A stretch of 32,062 nt of DNA, taken from contig JAILPR010000075.1 of the NCBI GenBank assembly GCA_024699355.1, forward strand, positions 1 to 32,062. Direction: 5' to 3'. This document shows positions 1-7,885 of the stretch, piece by piece. The position numbers and the translations under genes are program-made. This DNA is from Lachnospiraceae bacterium. Its GTDB lineage: Bacteria; Bacillota; Clostridia; Lachnospirales; Lachnospiraceae. The notes beneath the pieces are model-generated. The model ran no database searches, had not been told where the DNA came from, and worked only from the letters and a program-made list of their open reading frames with translations. The first letter of the stretch is position 1, and each line of letters begins with the position of its first letter.

Positions 1-987
1 GAACTGATCGTGAATGCAGCAGAGCGTATGAGCACCTGCCGCAATCACTCTGCAACACATCTGTTGCAGAAGGCACTGCAGGAAGTGCTCGGAGACGGTG
101 TAGAACAGCAGGGCTCTTATCAGGATACCGATCGTACCAGATTTGACTTTAGCTTTGGTCAGGCCATGAGCAGTGATCAGATCCGTGAGGTAGAGCGCAG
201 AGTCAATGAGCAGATCCTGGCAGGTTTATCCGTAGATACGCAGGTGATGAGCATCGAGGAAGCAAAGAAGACCGGAGCGATGGCTCTGTTTGGCGAGAAA
301 TACGGCGAGAAGGTCCGCGTGGTCAACATGGGCGACTGGTCCATCGAACTTTGCGGTGGTACACATGTGAAGAATACTGCGCAGATCGGTCAGTTTAAGA
401 TCGTTTCCGAAAGCGGTGTTGCAGCAGGCGTGCGTCGTATCGAAGCACTGACCGGTGCAAATGCGCTGCGTTACTACGAAGAAGAAGAGAACTGCCTGAA
501 AGACGCAGCAGCATTGTTAAAGGCTGCACCGGCAGATCTGGTGGCACATATCAAAAAGCTGCAGGATGAAGTGAAGAGCTTAAAGAGCGAGAACGATTCC
601 TTAAAGAGTGCGCAGGCCAAAGAAGCACTCGGTGATGTTACCGATCAGGTACAGGATGTGAAGGGCGTTTCTTTGATCGCTGTCAGTGTACCTGGCGTGG
701 ATATGAACGGACTGCGTGAACTGGGCGACCAGTTGAAGGAAAAGATCGGTGAAGGTGTGATCGTCCTGGCTTCCGAGCAGGATGGCAAAGTCAGCCTGGT
801 TGCGATGGCAACAGAGGAAGCGCAGAAGAAGGGCGCACATGCCGGCAATCTGATCAAGGGGATCGCAGCACTTGTCGGTGGTGGCGGCGGTGGTCGTCCG
901 AACATGGCACAGGCCGGCGGTAAGAATCCGGCAGGTATTCCGGAAGCGATCGCCAAGGTGAAAGAGGTTCTCGAAGGTCAGCTGTAA
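1..987 (+). CDS. alaS: Alanyl-tRNA synthetase, C-terminal part (5' truncated by window edge)
   Basis: This is the C-terminal 328 residues of alanyl-tRNA synthetase, open from base 1, so the start lies upstream of the window. The visible part begins in the editing (SAD-like) domain. The HSATH sequence and the later ELCGGTHV sequence supply the HxxxH and CxxxH metal ligands that hydrolyse mischarged Ser- or Gly-tRNA(Ala). A charged helical stretch (LKKLQDEVKSLKSEND region) follows. The protein ends in a DHHA1-type C-terminal domain with a six-glycine run and a GRPNMAQAGG motif, normal for AlaRS. No hairpin with a T-run follows the stop. The next gene, rpsU, has its own promoter 65 bases downstream. 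Identification is very secure; only the catalytic domain is missing, because of the window edge. Confidence 0.97.
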   Translation, partial: ELIVNAAERMSTCRNHSATHLLQKALQEVLGDGVEQQGSYQDTDRTRFDFSFGQAMSSDQIREVERRVNEQILAGLSVDTQVMSIEEAKKTGAMALFGEKYGEKVRVVNMGDWSIELCGGTHVKNTAQIGQFKIVSESGVAAGVRRIEALTGANALRYYEEEENCLKDAAALLKAAPADLVAHIKKLQDEVKSLKSENDSLKSAQAKEALGDVTDQVQDVKGVSLIAVSVPGVDMNGLRELGDQLKEKIGEGVIVLASEQDGKVSLVAMATEEAQKKGAHAGNLIKGIAALVGGGGGGRPNMAQAGGKNPAGIPEAIAKVKEVLEGQL

Positions 988-1051
988 GCCGAATGAAGAA
1001 CGCACCTTTTTTCAAAATCGGGGAACTGTATAAATTCCTTGTAAAAAAAGG

Positions 1052-1079
1052 TTGACGGATCAGCGTTTTATGCTATAAT
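1052..1079 (+). promoter_or_regulatory. Sigma-A promoter of rpsU
   Basis: TTGACG (1052-1057) and TATAAT (1074-1079) are separated by 16 bp. A TG one base before the -10 (TGCTATAAT) makes an extended -10. The predicted start is near 1086. The leader then holds an 8-bp hairpin with wobble pairs (GCGTACTT/AAGTGCGT, 1087-1106) and two copies of GAAGGGA just before the ribosome site. This is one of the strongest promoters in the window, as expected for a ribosomal protein. Confidence 0.85.
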
Positions 1080-1163
1080 TTTAGATGCGTACTTTTGGAA
1101 GTGCGTGAATAACCCGATCAGTCAAGACAAACTTGAAGGGACTGAAGGGAGGTCAGGTGAGCA

Positions 1164-1340
1164 ATGTCTAACATTATCGTAAAAGAAAATGAGTCTTTAG
1201 ACAGCGCATTACGCCGCTTTAAAAGAAGCTGCGCTAAGGCAGGTATCCAGCAGGAGATCCGCAAGAGAGAGCACTATGAGAAGCCAAGCGTAAGACGTAA
1301 GAAAAAGTCTGAAGCAGCTAGAAAGCGTAAATACAACTAA
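1164..1340 (+). CDS. rpsU: 30S ribosomal protein S21
   Basis: This 58-residue protein begins [20 protein letters not shown] and ends in a very basic tail ([15 protein letters not shown]), which is the full normal length and pattern of bacterial S21. S21 joins the 30S subunit late, near the anti-Shine-Dalgarno end of 16S rRNA, and aids initiation. The gene has its own promoter (1052-1079) and a strong hairpin terminator right after the stop, so it is probably a single-gene transcript. A GGGAGGT ribosome site lies at 1147-1153, with AGGTGA nearer the ATG. In other Firmicutes rpsU often sits next to a yqeY-type gene; here it is followed by a metallophosphoesterase gene. Identification is secure. 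Confidence 0.96.
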   Translation: MSNIIVKENESLDSALRRFKRSCAKAGIQQEIRKREHYEKPSVRRKKKSEAARKRKYN

Positions 1341-1351
1341 TCAACAATATG

Positions 1352-1385
1352 AAATCCTCGGAAGCTGTTCCGAGGATTTTTTATT
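1352..1385 (+). terminator. Intrinsic terminator of rpsU
   Basis: A perfect 11-bp stem, AAATCCTCGGA (1352-1362) and TCCGAGGATTT (1369-1379), has a 6-base loop and runs into a T-rich tail. Confidence 0.9.
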
Positions 1386-1410
1386 CTACACAGATCGAAA
1401 GGAAACGGTT

Positions 1411-2274
1411 ATGTTCTTTATCAATCTGATCCTGGTCGTGATCGCGCTCTTTGCCATCGTTTGTCTATGGAGTGCGATCTATGATTCCAATCGCTTCGTT
1501 GTGAGCAGATATGAGCTTTGCGATGAACACATCAAAAAAGAGTTCCGGTTTGTATTTCTGACCGATGTGCATCTCAAAGAATACGGAAAAAAGAATACGC
1601 GTCTTTTGGATGCCATCGATCGGGAAAAACCCGATGCGATCCTGATCGGCGGTGATCTGATCAATGCGACACCGGGTGCGGATGTGACGGCGGCGGTATT
1701 TCTGGTCAACTGTCTGAGTGAGCATTATCCGGTGTACTATGCTTACGGAAATCATGAGGCAAGAGCGAAAGCCAATCCGGAAAAATACGGCGAACTGTTT
1801 CCGAAGTATCTGGAGATGATCTCTTATCCGAACGTCACGTTTTTGGAAAACAGTTCTGTGGAACTGCCGGAAGCGGGCATTGCCATCAGTGGCTTATCCA
1901 TGGATCAGTACTATTATAAAAAACGTGTGCCGAGGGTATTTCCGGAACGGTATCTGGAAAAGAAACTGGGCGCAAGAAATCCGAACTGTTTTCAGATCCT
2001 GCTGGCACATCAACCGGATTATTTCCGGTTTTATGCGGCATGGGATGCGGATCTGACGCTTTCCGGACATGTGCACGGCGGTGTGATGCGACTGCCCATC
2101 CTGGGCGGTGTGATCTCTCCGGCACTTCGCCTGTTTCCGCATTATGACGGCGGTGTTTTTGAAGAATATGATCACCGTATGATCCTTGGCAGGGGCCTTG
2201 GGATGCATACGATTCCGATCCGGATCTTTAATCCGGGCGAAGTGATTGTCGTTACGCTTATGCCAAAGCCCTGA
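1411..2274 (+). CDS. Membrane-anchored calcineurin-type metallophosphoesterase
   Basis: This 287-residue protein opens with a hydrophobic segment (residues 2-23), probably an uncleaved membrane anchor. The catalytic domain then shows every motif of the binuclear metallophosphoesterase fold in order: D52-x-H54, G81-D82, G113-N114-H115-E116, H200 in LAHQPD, and G219-H220-x-H222. The layout matches the YkuE/YaeI-like group, whose members hydrolyse phosphoesters at the membrane, in some cases on lipid-linked substrates; the substrate here cannot be read from sequence. The ATG follows an AAAGGAAA ribosome site. No promoter is evident between the rpsU terminator and this start, so it may depend on read-through or on a weak promoter. 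The scpA promoter follows directly. The family is certain; the function is general only. Confidence 0.85.
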   Translation: MFFINLILVVIALFAIVCLWSAIYDSNRFVVSRYELCDEHIKKEFRFVFLTDVHLKEYGKKNTRLLDAIDREKPDAILIGGDLINATPGADVTAAVFLVNCLSEHYPVYYAYGNHEARAKANPEKYGELFPKYLEMISYPNVTFLENSSVELPEAGIAISGLSMDQYYYKKRVPRVFPERYLEKKLGARNPNCFQILLAHQPDYFRFYAAWDADLTLSGHVHGGVMRLPILGGVISPALRLFPHYDGGVFEEYDHRMILGRGLGMHTIPIRIFNPGEVIVVTLMPKP

Positions 2275-2280
2275 ATGGAC

Positions 2281-2309
2281 TTGCAATTTTTGCCGTTTCT
2301 ACGTACAAT
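2281..2309 (+). promoter_or_regulatory. Promoter for scpAB
   Basis: TTGCAA (2281-2286) and TACAAT (2304-2309) have ideal 17-bp spacing, starting six bases after the metallophosphoesterase stop. The leader to scpA is about 95 nt and contains the dyad described at 2321-2367. Confidence 0.7.
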
Positions 2310-2320
2310 AGGAGAAGTTG

Positions 2321-2367
2321 AATGCTAATGATTAAGATGGCATAATTTGTGGTTATCTTAATGCTAA
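2321..2367 (+). repeat. Dyad plus direct repeats in the scpA leader
   Basis: ATTAAGAT (2331-2338) and ATCTTAAT (2355-2362) are perfect inverted repeats with a 16-base loop. AATGCTAA occurs as a direct repeat at 2321-2328 and 2360-2367, flanking the dyad. It lies just downstream of the promoter, so it could be an operator or an mRNA hairpin. There is no T-run, so it is not a terminator. Confidence 0.5.
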
Positions 2368-2412
2368 CGGATAGATATTGTATGTTTTCTCTACGGGGGA
2401 AAGGGAAATTGT

Positions 2413-3210
2413 ATGGCAATTGAGGTGAAGATCGATGCCTTTGAGGGTCCGCTGGATCTGCTCTTGCATCTGATCGATAAAAATAAGATTGATATCTACG
2501 ATATTCCGATCGCGGAGATCACGGACCAGTATATGGAATACCTGCATGAAATGGAGCGTATGGACATGAACGGTCTGAGTGAGTTTTTGGTGATGGCGGC
2601 AACGCTCCTTGATATCAAAGCCAAAATGCTCCTGCCGCAGGAAGAAGATGAAAACGGCGAAGAGATCGACCCCAGAGAGGAACTGGTTCAGAAACTTCTG
2701 GAATATAAGATGTACAAGTATATGTCTTATGAGTTAAAAGATCTGGAAGCAGCCGCAACAAAAGCGTTCTACGGTTCGGCGAATATGCCGGCCGAGGTGA
2801 CTGCGTATGAGGCACCGATCGATTATGAAGAATTGATCGGAGATACGACACTGCGCAGGTTAAATGAGATTTTTCAATTCATCTTACAGCGCCGGGAAGA
2901 CAAGATCGATCCGGTCAGAAGTACCTTTGGTAAGATTGAAAAAGAAGATATCGATATGGATGCCAGAGAGGCGTCGATGAAGAATTATCTTCGCGGACAT
3001 CGGAAATGTTCGTTCAGACAGCTCCTTGAGCAGGCAAACAGCAAAATGGAGGTGATCGTTACCTTCATGCTGTTGCTGGAGATGATGAAGCTCGGCAGTG
3101 TCCGGGTACAGCAGGATGAGCTGTTTTCCGAAATCTATATCACTGTGGATGCGGACAAACTGAATGCACAGCCCGAAGCCACAGAACAGCTGGTCATGAG
3201 CGCCAGCTGA
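2413..3210 (+). CDS. scpA: Segregation and condensation protein A (kleisin)
   Basis: ScpA is the kleisin that bridges the two heads of the SMC dimer and, with ScpB, forms the condensin that loads near the origin and organises the nucleoid. The 265-residue length is normal. The N-terminal signature (FEGPLDLLLHLIDKNKIDIYDI) binds the SMC neck, a stretch rich in acidic residues and methionine sits mid-protein, and the C-terminal winged-helix region (residues about 190-255) binds the SMC cap. The ATG follows an AAGGGAAA ribosome site at 2401-2408. The stop is 17 bases before scpB, so the two genes form an operon under the 2281-2309 promoter. No oddities were seen. Confidence 0.95.
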   Translation: MAIEVKIDAFEGPLDLLLHLIDKNKIDIYDIPIAEITDQYMEYLHEMERMDMNGLSEFLVMAATLLDIKAKMLLPQEEDENGEEIDPREELVQKLLEYKMYKYMSYELKDLEAAATKAFYGSANMPAEVTAYEAPIDYEELIGDTTLRRLNEIFQFILQRREDKIDPVRSTFGKIEKEDIDMDAREASMKNYLRGHRKCSFRQLLEQANSKMEVIVTFMLLLEMMKLGSVRVQQDELFSEIYITVDADKLNAQPEATEQLVMSAS

Positions 3211-3227
3211 TGAAGTGAGGTGTAACC

Positions 3228-3809
3228 TTGGAAAATCAGGAAATGAAAGCTGCGATCGAGGCGATTCTGTTTGCAGTGGGTGATTCCGTGGAAATCAGCA
3301 AACTGGCAGAAGTGCTGGAGGCTGACAAAAAGCAGGTGCGGGAAGTGCTTGGCCTGCTCAAAGAAGACTACGGAAAAGAAGACCGCGGCCTTGATCTGAT
3401 CGAATTGGACGGTGCCGTACAGCTTTGCACCAAGAACGAGCTGTATGATTATTTGATCAAAATCGCGAAAGCACCGAAAAAACTGAGTCTGACAGAGTCT
3501 GTTCTTGAGACGTTATCCATTATTGCCTATAAGCAGCCGGTGACCAGAGCGGAAGTCGAAAACATCCGCGGCGTCAACAGCGATTACCCTGTGAACCGTC
3601 TGCTGGAATTCGGGCTGATCAAAGAACTGGGAAGGAAAGATGCTCCCGGCAAGCCGCTCCTGTTCGGTACGACAGAGCAGTTTTTACGAAGCTTCGGTGT
3701 GAAGAGCCTTCAGGATCTTCCGGAGATCAATCCGCTGCAGGTCGAAGAATTCAAGATGGAAGCCGAAGAAGAAGCTCGTCAGAGTGAGAATGTGGAAGTG
3801 AAGGTGTAA
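3228..3809 (+). CDS. scpB: Segregation and condensation protein B
   Basis: ScpB dimerises through its winged helices and binds the ScpA linker in the SMC-ScpAB complex. This is a 193-residue protein. The first winged helix covers about residues 5-80. The second contains the family hallmark LSIIAYKQPVTRAEVENIRGVNSD. An acidic tail follows. The start is a TTG at 3228, preceded at proper spacing by AGTGAGGTG (about 3214-3222). The first ATG (3243) has no ribosome site, so the TTG start is preferred. The gene is co-transcribed with scpA. A GC-rich imperfect hairpin follows the stop but lacks a T-run. Confidence 0.94.
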   Translation: MENQEMKAAIEAILFAVGDSVEISKLAEVLEADKKQVREVLGLLKEDYGKEDRGLDLIELDGAVQLCTKNELYDYLIKIAKAPKKLSLTESVLETLSIIAYKQPVTRAEVENIRGVNSDYPVNRLLEFGLIKELGRKDAPGKPLLFGTTEQFLRSFGVKSLQDLPEINPLQVEEFKMEAEEEARQSENVEVKV

Positions 3810-3888
3810 ACGGAACCGGGGGCGCTTTTAAGCGGTGCCCGGAGTCTTAAAAAACACTGAATTTTCACGATTTTATCTAGGATTTACT

Positions 3889-3910
3889 TAACAGACATGG
3901 TATAACAGAC
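3889..3910 (+). promoter_or_regulatory. Candidate promoter and direct-repeat site for the decarboxylase operon
   Basis: TG-G-TATAAC (3898-3906) is an extended -10 without a recognisable -35. It is flanked by two copies of TAACAGAC (3889-3896 and 3903-3910), 14 bases apart start to start, the second overlapping the -10. An activator or repressor could bind here. A second, weaker extended -10-like sequence (TGCTATTGT) lies at 3934-3941. The leader to the first gene is about 75 nt. Confidence 0.45.
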
Positions 3911-3985
3911 AAAGAGTGCTTTACGCACGTTATGCTATTGTTCTTTATGTGATCAATTTTTTAACCAATCAATGGAGGGACCAAT

Positions 3986-5410
3986 ATGAGTACTACTTCA
4001 AAGGCGAGACAGAGAATTGACGCTCTGCTCGATGAAAACAGTTTCGTTGAGATTGGCAGCCTTGTTACCGCAAGAGCTACTGATTTTGATCTGAAACAGG
4101 CCGAGACCCCATCTGACGGTGTTGTAACCGGTTATGGTGTGATCGACGGCAACCTGGTATACGTTTACAGCCAGGATTCTTCAGTGCTTGCAGGAACCGT
4201 TGGTGAAATGCATGCAAAGAAGATCACGGCGCTGTATGATATGGCACTGAAGATGGGTGCCCCGATCATTGCGCTGATCGATTCCGCAGGTCTGAGACTT
4301 CAGGAAGCGACCGATGCCTTAAATGCTTTTGGTGAGATTTATCAGAAGCAGGTGATGGCCAGCGGTGTGATCCCGCAGATTTCCGCTGTATTTGGTAATT
4401 GCGGCGGCGGTCTTGCCATTTCCCAGGCACTGTCTGATTTCACATTTATGGAAGAGAAGAATGCAAAACTCTTCGTAAATGCACCGAACACCTTGGACGG
4501 TAATGAGATTTCCAAGAATGATACTTCTTCTGCTGCATTCCAGAGCGAGAGCGGTCTGGTAGATGTTGTTGCTGACGAGGCAACCATCTTTGCACAGATC
4601 CGTGAGCTGGTCAGCTTCCTTCCGGGCAACTGTGATGAAGAAGCTGTTGCAGACTGCACAGATGATCTGAACAGAGTATGCGCTGATCTTGCACAGTGTG
4701 CAGCCGATCCGGCAATTTCCTTAAGCAGAATCGCAGATGATCAGAATTTCTTCGAAGTAAAAGCAAACCACAGCAAGAGAATGGTGACCGGTTTCATCCG
4801 TCTCGACGGTATGACCGTTGGTTGTGTTGCCAACCGTACGGTACTGTTTGACGAGGATGGCAAGGAAGCAAAGAAGTTTGATGCGGTTCTTTGCCCGTGT
4901 GCAGCACAGAAGGCAGCTGATTTCATCAACTTCTGCGATGCGTTCGAAATCCCGGTTCTTTCCCTGACCAACGTGAAGGGCTTTGCCGCAAGCGTTGATG
5001 CAGAGAAGAAGATGGCAAAGGCAGTTGCAAAACTTGTTGCTGCATTTGCAAACGCTACCGTTCCGAAGGTAAATGTCATTGTCGGTCAGGCATATGGCAG
5101 TGCGTATGTTGCAATGAACTCCAAGGCACTTGGCGCAGATATGACCTTTGCATGGAACAATGCGGAAGTCGGTGCGCTTGATGCAAAGCATGCCGCTCAG
5201 ATCATGTATGACGGCGAGAGTGCTGACAAGCAGGCAGAAGCAGCTGCGGAATATGCGAAGCTTCAGACCAGTGCACTTGGCGCTGCAAAGAGAGGCTATG
5301 TAGATACTATGATCGATGCTGCCGATACCAGAAAGTATGTCATCGGTGCTTTTGAGATGCTTTATACCAAGAGCGAGGATCGTCCGGCAAAGAAGCATAG
5401 CACAATCTAA
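3986..5410 (+). CDS. Divergent acyl-CoA carboxyltransferase subunit (12S/MmdA-like) of the sodium-pump decarboxylase
   Basis: This 474-residue crotonase-fold carboxyltransferase resembles MmdA, PccB and transcarboxylase 12S. The N-terminal half shows RIDALLDENSFVEIG, GDGVVTGYGVIDG-type and GEMHAKKI motifs, then SGVIPQISAVFGNCGGG. The C-terminal half shows FDAVLCPCAAQKAADFINFCDAFEIPV and IVGQAYGSAYVAMNSKALGAD. Such proteins exchange a carboxyl group between carboxybiotin and an acyl-CoA. It is shorter than typical MmdA (about 510). Segments that are near-invariant in relatives differ: DSAGLRLQEATDAL instead of a DSGGARIQEG-like sequence, and KGFAAS where relatives have PGFLPG. The acyl-CoA substrate is therefore uncertain. 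GGAGGGA at 3974-3980 marks the ATG. It is the first of five genes in one operon. Confidence 0.85.
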   Translation: MSTTSKARQRIDALLDENSFVEIGSLVTARATDFDLKQAETPSDGVVTGYGVIDGNLVYVYSQDSSVLAGTVGEMHAKKITALYDMALKMGAPIIALIDSAGLRLQEATDALNAFGEIYQKQVMASGVIPQISAVFGNCGGGLAISQALSDFTFMEEKNAKLFVNAPNTLDGNEISKNDTSSAAFQSESGLVDVVADEATIFAQIRELVSFLPGNCDEEAVADCTDDLNRVCADLAQCAADPAISLSRIADDQNFFEVKANHSKRMVTGFIRLDGMTVGCVANRTVLFDEDGKEAKKFDAVLCPCAAQKAADFINFCDAFEIPVLSLTNVKGFAASVDAEKKMAKAVAKLVAAFANATVPKVNVIVGQAYGSAYVAMNSKALGADMTFAWNNAEVGALDAKHAAQIMYDGESADKQAEAAAEYAKLQTSALGAAKRGYVDTMIDAADTRKYVIGAFEMLYTKSEDRPAKKHSTI

Positions 5411-5432
5411 TACCAGAAAGGATGCATTCAAT

Positions 5433-6224
5433 ATGAGAAAACGAGTACTTGTATTTCTAATGGCGATGGCCTGCGTCCTTAACCTGACTGCTTGCGGCGA
5501 AACAGAAGATTATTCAAACGGCAACGTATATCTGACTTCCGTTGAGGCAGTTCAGAATGCGGATGAGCTCGTGATGGCCATTGGCCAGATCGCAATGCAG
5601 TACGCAGGAAATATCGACGAGTACAAAGATGCTCTTACCAAGCAGGCGGCAGCTTCCTACGATGAAACATCGATGGAATATGCGGAAGTGATCAACGCCG
5701 GCGTTGAGAGCTATAGCAATGCCTTGGAAGAGCTTGGCAGTAATGCGACAATCGTGACAGGCTCCGAAACTGTTACTGTTGATGAAGAAGAAATCGTTGT
5801 TCAGATCGCCGTACAGGGCGATGCGACTGCTCCGGACGGTTCCCCGAGAACCGCAACCGCAGAAGTCATTTTCGAAAAGGCAATGCCGACCAGCATTGCA
5901 GTGACCATTGACTATTCATTCGGCGAACTGATGAAGACCGCCGCATTGAACATGGTCCTGGGTATGGGCACTGTATTTGCGATCCTGCTGATCATCATGT
6001 TCTTCATTTCCATTCTTGGTCTGGTTCCGAAACTGATGGACCGCAAGAAAGAAGAAAAGAAGACCCTGGAAGCAGCAGTAGACAATACGATTTCCAACAT
6101 CATTGCAAAAGAAGAAAATGCAACAGATGACCTTGAACTGGTCGCAGTGATTACCGCAGCCATTGCAGCGAGTGAAGGAACTTCCTCCGATGGCTTCGTT
6201 GTTAGATCAATTATCAGAAGATAA
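5433..6224 (+). CDS. OadG-family subunit with N-terminal lipoprotein domain
   Basis: This 263-residue protein starts at 5433 after an AGAAAGGA ribosome site; a longer in-frame reading into the upstream gene is not supported. It begins with a lipoprotein signal (basic MRKR, hydrophobic core, LTAC lipobox with Cys20), followed by an extracytoplasmic domain of about 150 residues. One membrane segment (about residues 175-198) is next, then a charged cytoplasmic tail ending ELVAVITAAIAASEG...VVRSIIRR, the C-terminal signature of OadG/MmdD-type small subunits. In characterised pumps this subunit holds the carboxyltransferase and biotin parts to the membrane beta subunit. Ordinary OadG proteins are about 80-130 residues and lack the outer domain. 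The operon position between the carboxyltransferase and the biotin carrier supports the call. The outer domain's function is unknown. Confidence 0.8.
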   Translation: MRKRVLVFLMAMACVLNLTACGETEDYSNGNVYLTSVEAVQNADELVMAIGQIAMQYAGNIDEYKDALTKQAAASYDETSMEYAEVINAGVESYSNALEELGSNATIVTGSETVTVDEEEIVVQIAVQGDATAPDGSPRTATAEVIFEKAMPTSIAVTIDYSFGELMKTAALNMVLGMGTVFAILLIIMFFISILGLVPKLMDRKKEEKKTLEAAVDNTISNIIAKEENATDDLELVAVITAAIAASEGTSSDGFVVRSIIRR

Positions 6225-6242
6225 GATATGGAGGAATAAATC

Positions 6243-6623
6243 ATGAAGAACTATACCATTACTGTAAATGGCAACGTATATGACGTACAGGTAGAAGAAG
6301 GTGCTTCCACAGGTGCTGTTCGTGCAGCAGCTCCGGCAGCTCCGAAGAAAGTAGCAGCAGCTCCGGCAGCTCCGGCAGCGGCAGCTCCGGCAGCAAGCGG
6401 CGCAGCAGGTGCGATCCAGATCACCGCTGGTGCAGCAGGTAAGGTATTAAAACTGGATACCACTGTTGGTCAGGCTGTAAAGAAGGGTGATACCGTCATC
6501 ACGATCGAAGCGATGAAGATGGAAATCCCGCAGGTTGCTCCTCAGGACGGCGTTGTAGCTAGCATTAATGTAGCAGTTGGTGATCCTTGCGATGCAGGTG
6601 CACTTCTTGCAACATTAAACTAA
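6243..6623 (+). CDS. Biotin carboxyl carrier subunit of the decarboxylase
   Basis: This 126-residue protein has three parts. A short N-terminal segment begins MKNYTITVNGNVYDVQVEEG. A flexible Ala-Pro linker covers about residues 28-55. A C-terminal biotinyl domain follows, with the EAMKMEI motif, so Lys92 is the biotin attachment site. The mobile arm carries carboxybiotin between the carboxyltransferase subunits and the membrane decarboxylase. It resembles MmdC and transcarboxylase 1.3S. The gene sits 18 bases after the OadG-like gene, with AGATATGGAGGAATAAATC upstream providing a strong GGAGG site. A biotin protein ligase must act on it but is not in this window. Confidence 0.93.
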   Translation: MKNYTITVNGNVYDVQVEEGASTGAVRAAAPAAPKKVAAAPAAPAAAAPAASGAAGAIQITAGAAGKVLKLDTTVGQAVKKGDTVITIEAMKMEIPQVAPQDGVVASINVAVGDPCDAGALLATLN

Positions 6624-6651
6624 TACATCGTTTGTCACTAGGAGGTTCAAC

Positions 6652-7800
6652 ATGGCATATATAGCTAATACGCTCGGCAACCTGGTGCAGCAGACAGCCT
6701 TCTTTAATCTGACTGTCGGCAACTACATCATGATTGTCGTAGCCTTGATCTTTTTATACCTTGCAATCGTCAAGGGTTTTGAACCACTCCTTTTGGTACC
6801 GATTGCTTTTGGTATGTTACTTGTTAACATTTATCCGAACATTATGGCAGAGTATGACAGCGAAGGCGCAAACGGCGGTCTGCTGTACTACTTCTACACA
6901 CTGGATGAATGGGCGATCCTGCCGTCCCTGATCTTTATGGGCGTAGGTGCGATGACAGACTTCGGTCCCCTGATCGCAAACCCGAAGAGCTTTTTGCTCG
7001 GTGCATCCGCACAGTTCGGTATTTACGCAGCGTATTTCGGTGCGATCGCACTTGGATTCAACGGTAAGGCTGCTGCAGCGATCTCCATCATCGGTGGTGC
7101 TGACGGCCCGACCTCCATTTTCCTTGCAAACAAGATGGGACAGAACTCCCTCCTTGGACCGATCGCGGTTGCTGCATATTCCTACATGGCGCTGGTTCCG
7201 ATCATTCAGCCGCCGATCATGAAACTGTTTACGACCAAAGAAGAGCGTTCGATCAAGATGGATCAGCTTCGTCCGGTTACCAAACTGGAGAAGATCCTCT
7301 TCCCGATCATCGTTACGATCGTTGTTTGTATGCTGCTTCCGACCACAGCTCCTCTGGTAGGTATGCTGATGCTCGGTAACCTGTTCCGTGAGTCAGGTGT
7401 TGTAAAGCAGCTGCAGGAGACTGCATCGAATGCGTTAATGTACATCGTTGTTATTATCCTCGGTACCTCTGTCGGTGGTGTTACTTCCGCAGAAGCATTC
7501 CTGAATCTGGATACCATCAAGATCGTTATTCTCGGTCTGATAGCGTTCGCATTCGGTACCGCAGCCGGTGTACTGTTCGGTAAGTTGATGTGTAAATTAT
7601 CCGGTGGTAAGATCAACCCGCTGATCGGTTCTGCAGGTGTATCTGCGGTTCCTATGGCAGCCCGTGTATCTCAGAAGGTCGGTGCGGAAGAGAATCCGTC
7701 CAACTTCCTGCTGATGCATGCAATGGGTCCGAACGTTGCCGGTGTTATCGGTACTGCAGTTGCTGCAGGTACCTTCATGGCAATTTACGGAATTTTCTAA
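6652..7800 (+). CDS. oadB: Sodium-translocating decarboxylase beta subunit
   Basis: This 382-residue polytopic membrane protein of the OadB/MmdB/GcdB family decarboxylates carboxybiotin and uses the energy to export sodium. The central signature IIGGADGPTSIFLANKMG places Asp151 at the position of the essential membrane aspartate. The C-terminal motif AMGPNVAGVIGTAVAAG is also typical. About nine hydrophobic segments are spread over the length, with a cytoplasmic loop near residues 196-212 (TTKEERSIKMDQLRPVTKLE). AGGAGG (6641-6646) precedes the ATG. It follows the biotin carrier by 28 bases in the same operon. The family does not distinguish oxaloacetate, methylmalonyl-CoA and glutaconyl-CoA pumps; the carboxyltransferases decide that. 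The symbol is given by family only. Confidence 0.92.
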   Translation: MAYIANTLGNLVQQTAFFNLTVGNYIMIVVALIFLYLAIVKGFEPLLLVPIAFGMLLVNIYPNIMAEYDSEGANGGLLYYFYTLDEWAILPSLIFMGVGAMTDFGPLIANPKSFLLGASAQFGIYAAYFGAIALGFNGKAAAAISIIGGADGPTSIFLANKMGQNSLLGPIAVAAYSYMALVPIIQPPIMKLFTTKEERSIKMDQLRPVTKLEKILFPIIVTIVVCMLLPTTAPLVGMLMLGNLFRESGVVKQLQETASNALMYIVVIILGTSVGGVTSAEAFLNLDTIKIVILGLIAFAFGTAAGVLFGKLMCKLSGGKINPLIGSAGVSAVPMAARVSQKVGAEENPSNFLLMHAMGPNVAGVIGTAVAAGTFMAIYGIF

Positions 7801-7885
7801 ATCATAACAATTTGAACGGAGCGGATTGTGTGTTGTGAAGGATTCACTTCCCGCAGTCCCTTCCGGATACATAGGAGGAACTGAA

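Noticed and set aside
3817..3850. GC-rich hairpin after scpB as a terminator
   Set aside because: The stem has internal mismatches and is followed by A-rich rather than T-rich sequence.
4721..5431. A 236-codon open frame on the minus strand inside the carboxyltransferase gene
   Set aside because: It is antisense to a clearly conserved protein, is rich in Cys and His, and has no family features or ribosome site.
5316..5432. Longer reading frame of the OadG-like gene starting inside the upstream carboxyltransferase gene
   Set aside because: The lipoprotein signal begins exactly at 5433 and has its own ribosome site; the upstream part is out-of-frame coding sequence of the other gene.
7826..7885. 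Longer N-terminus for the 5S-like subunit from a TTG at 7826
   Set aside because: No ribosome site precedes it, whereas AGGAGG sits at the right distance before the ATG at 7886.
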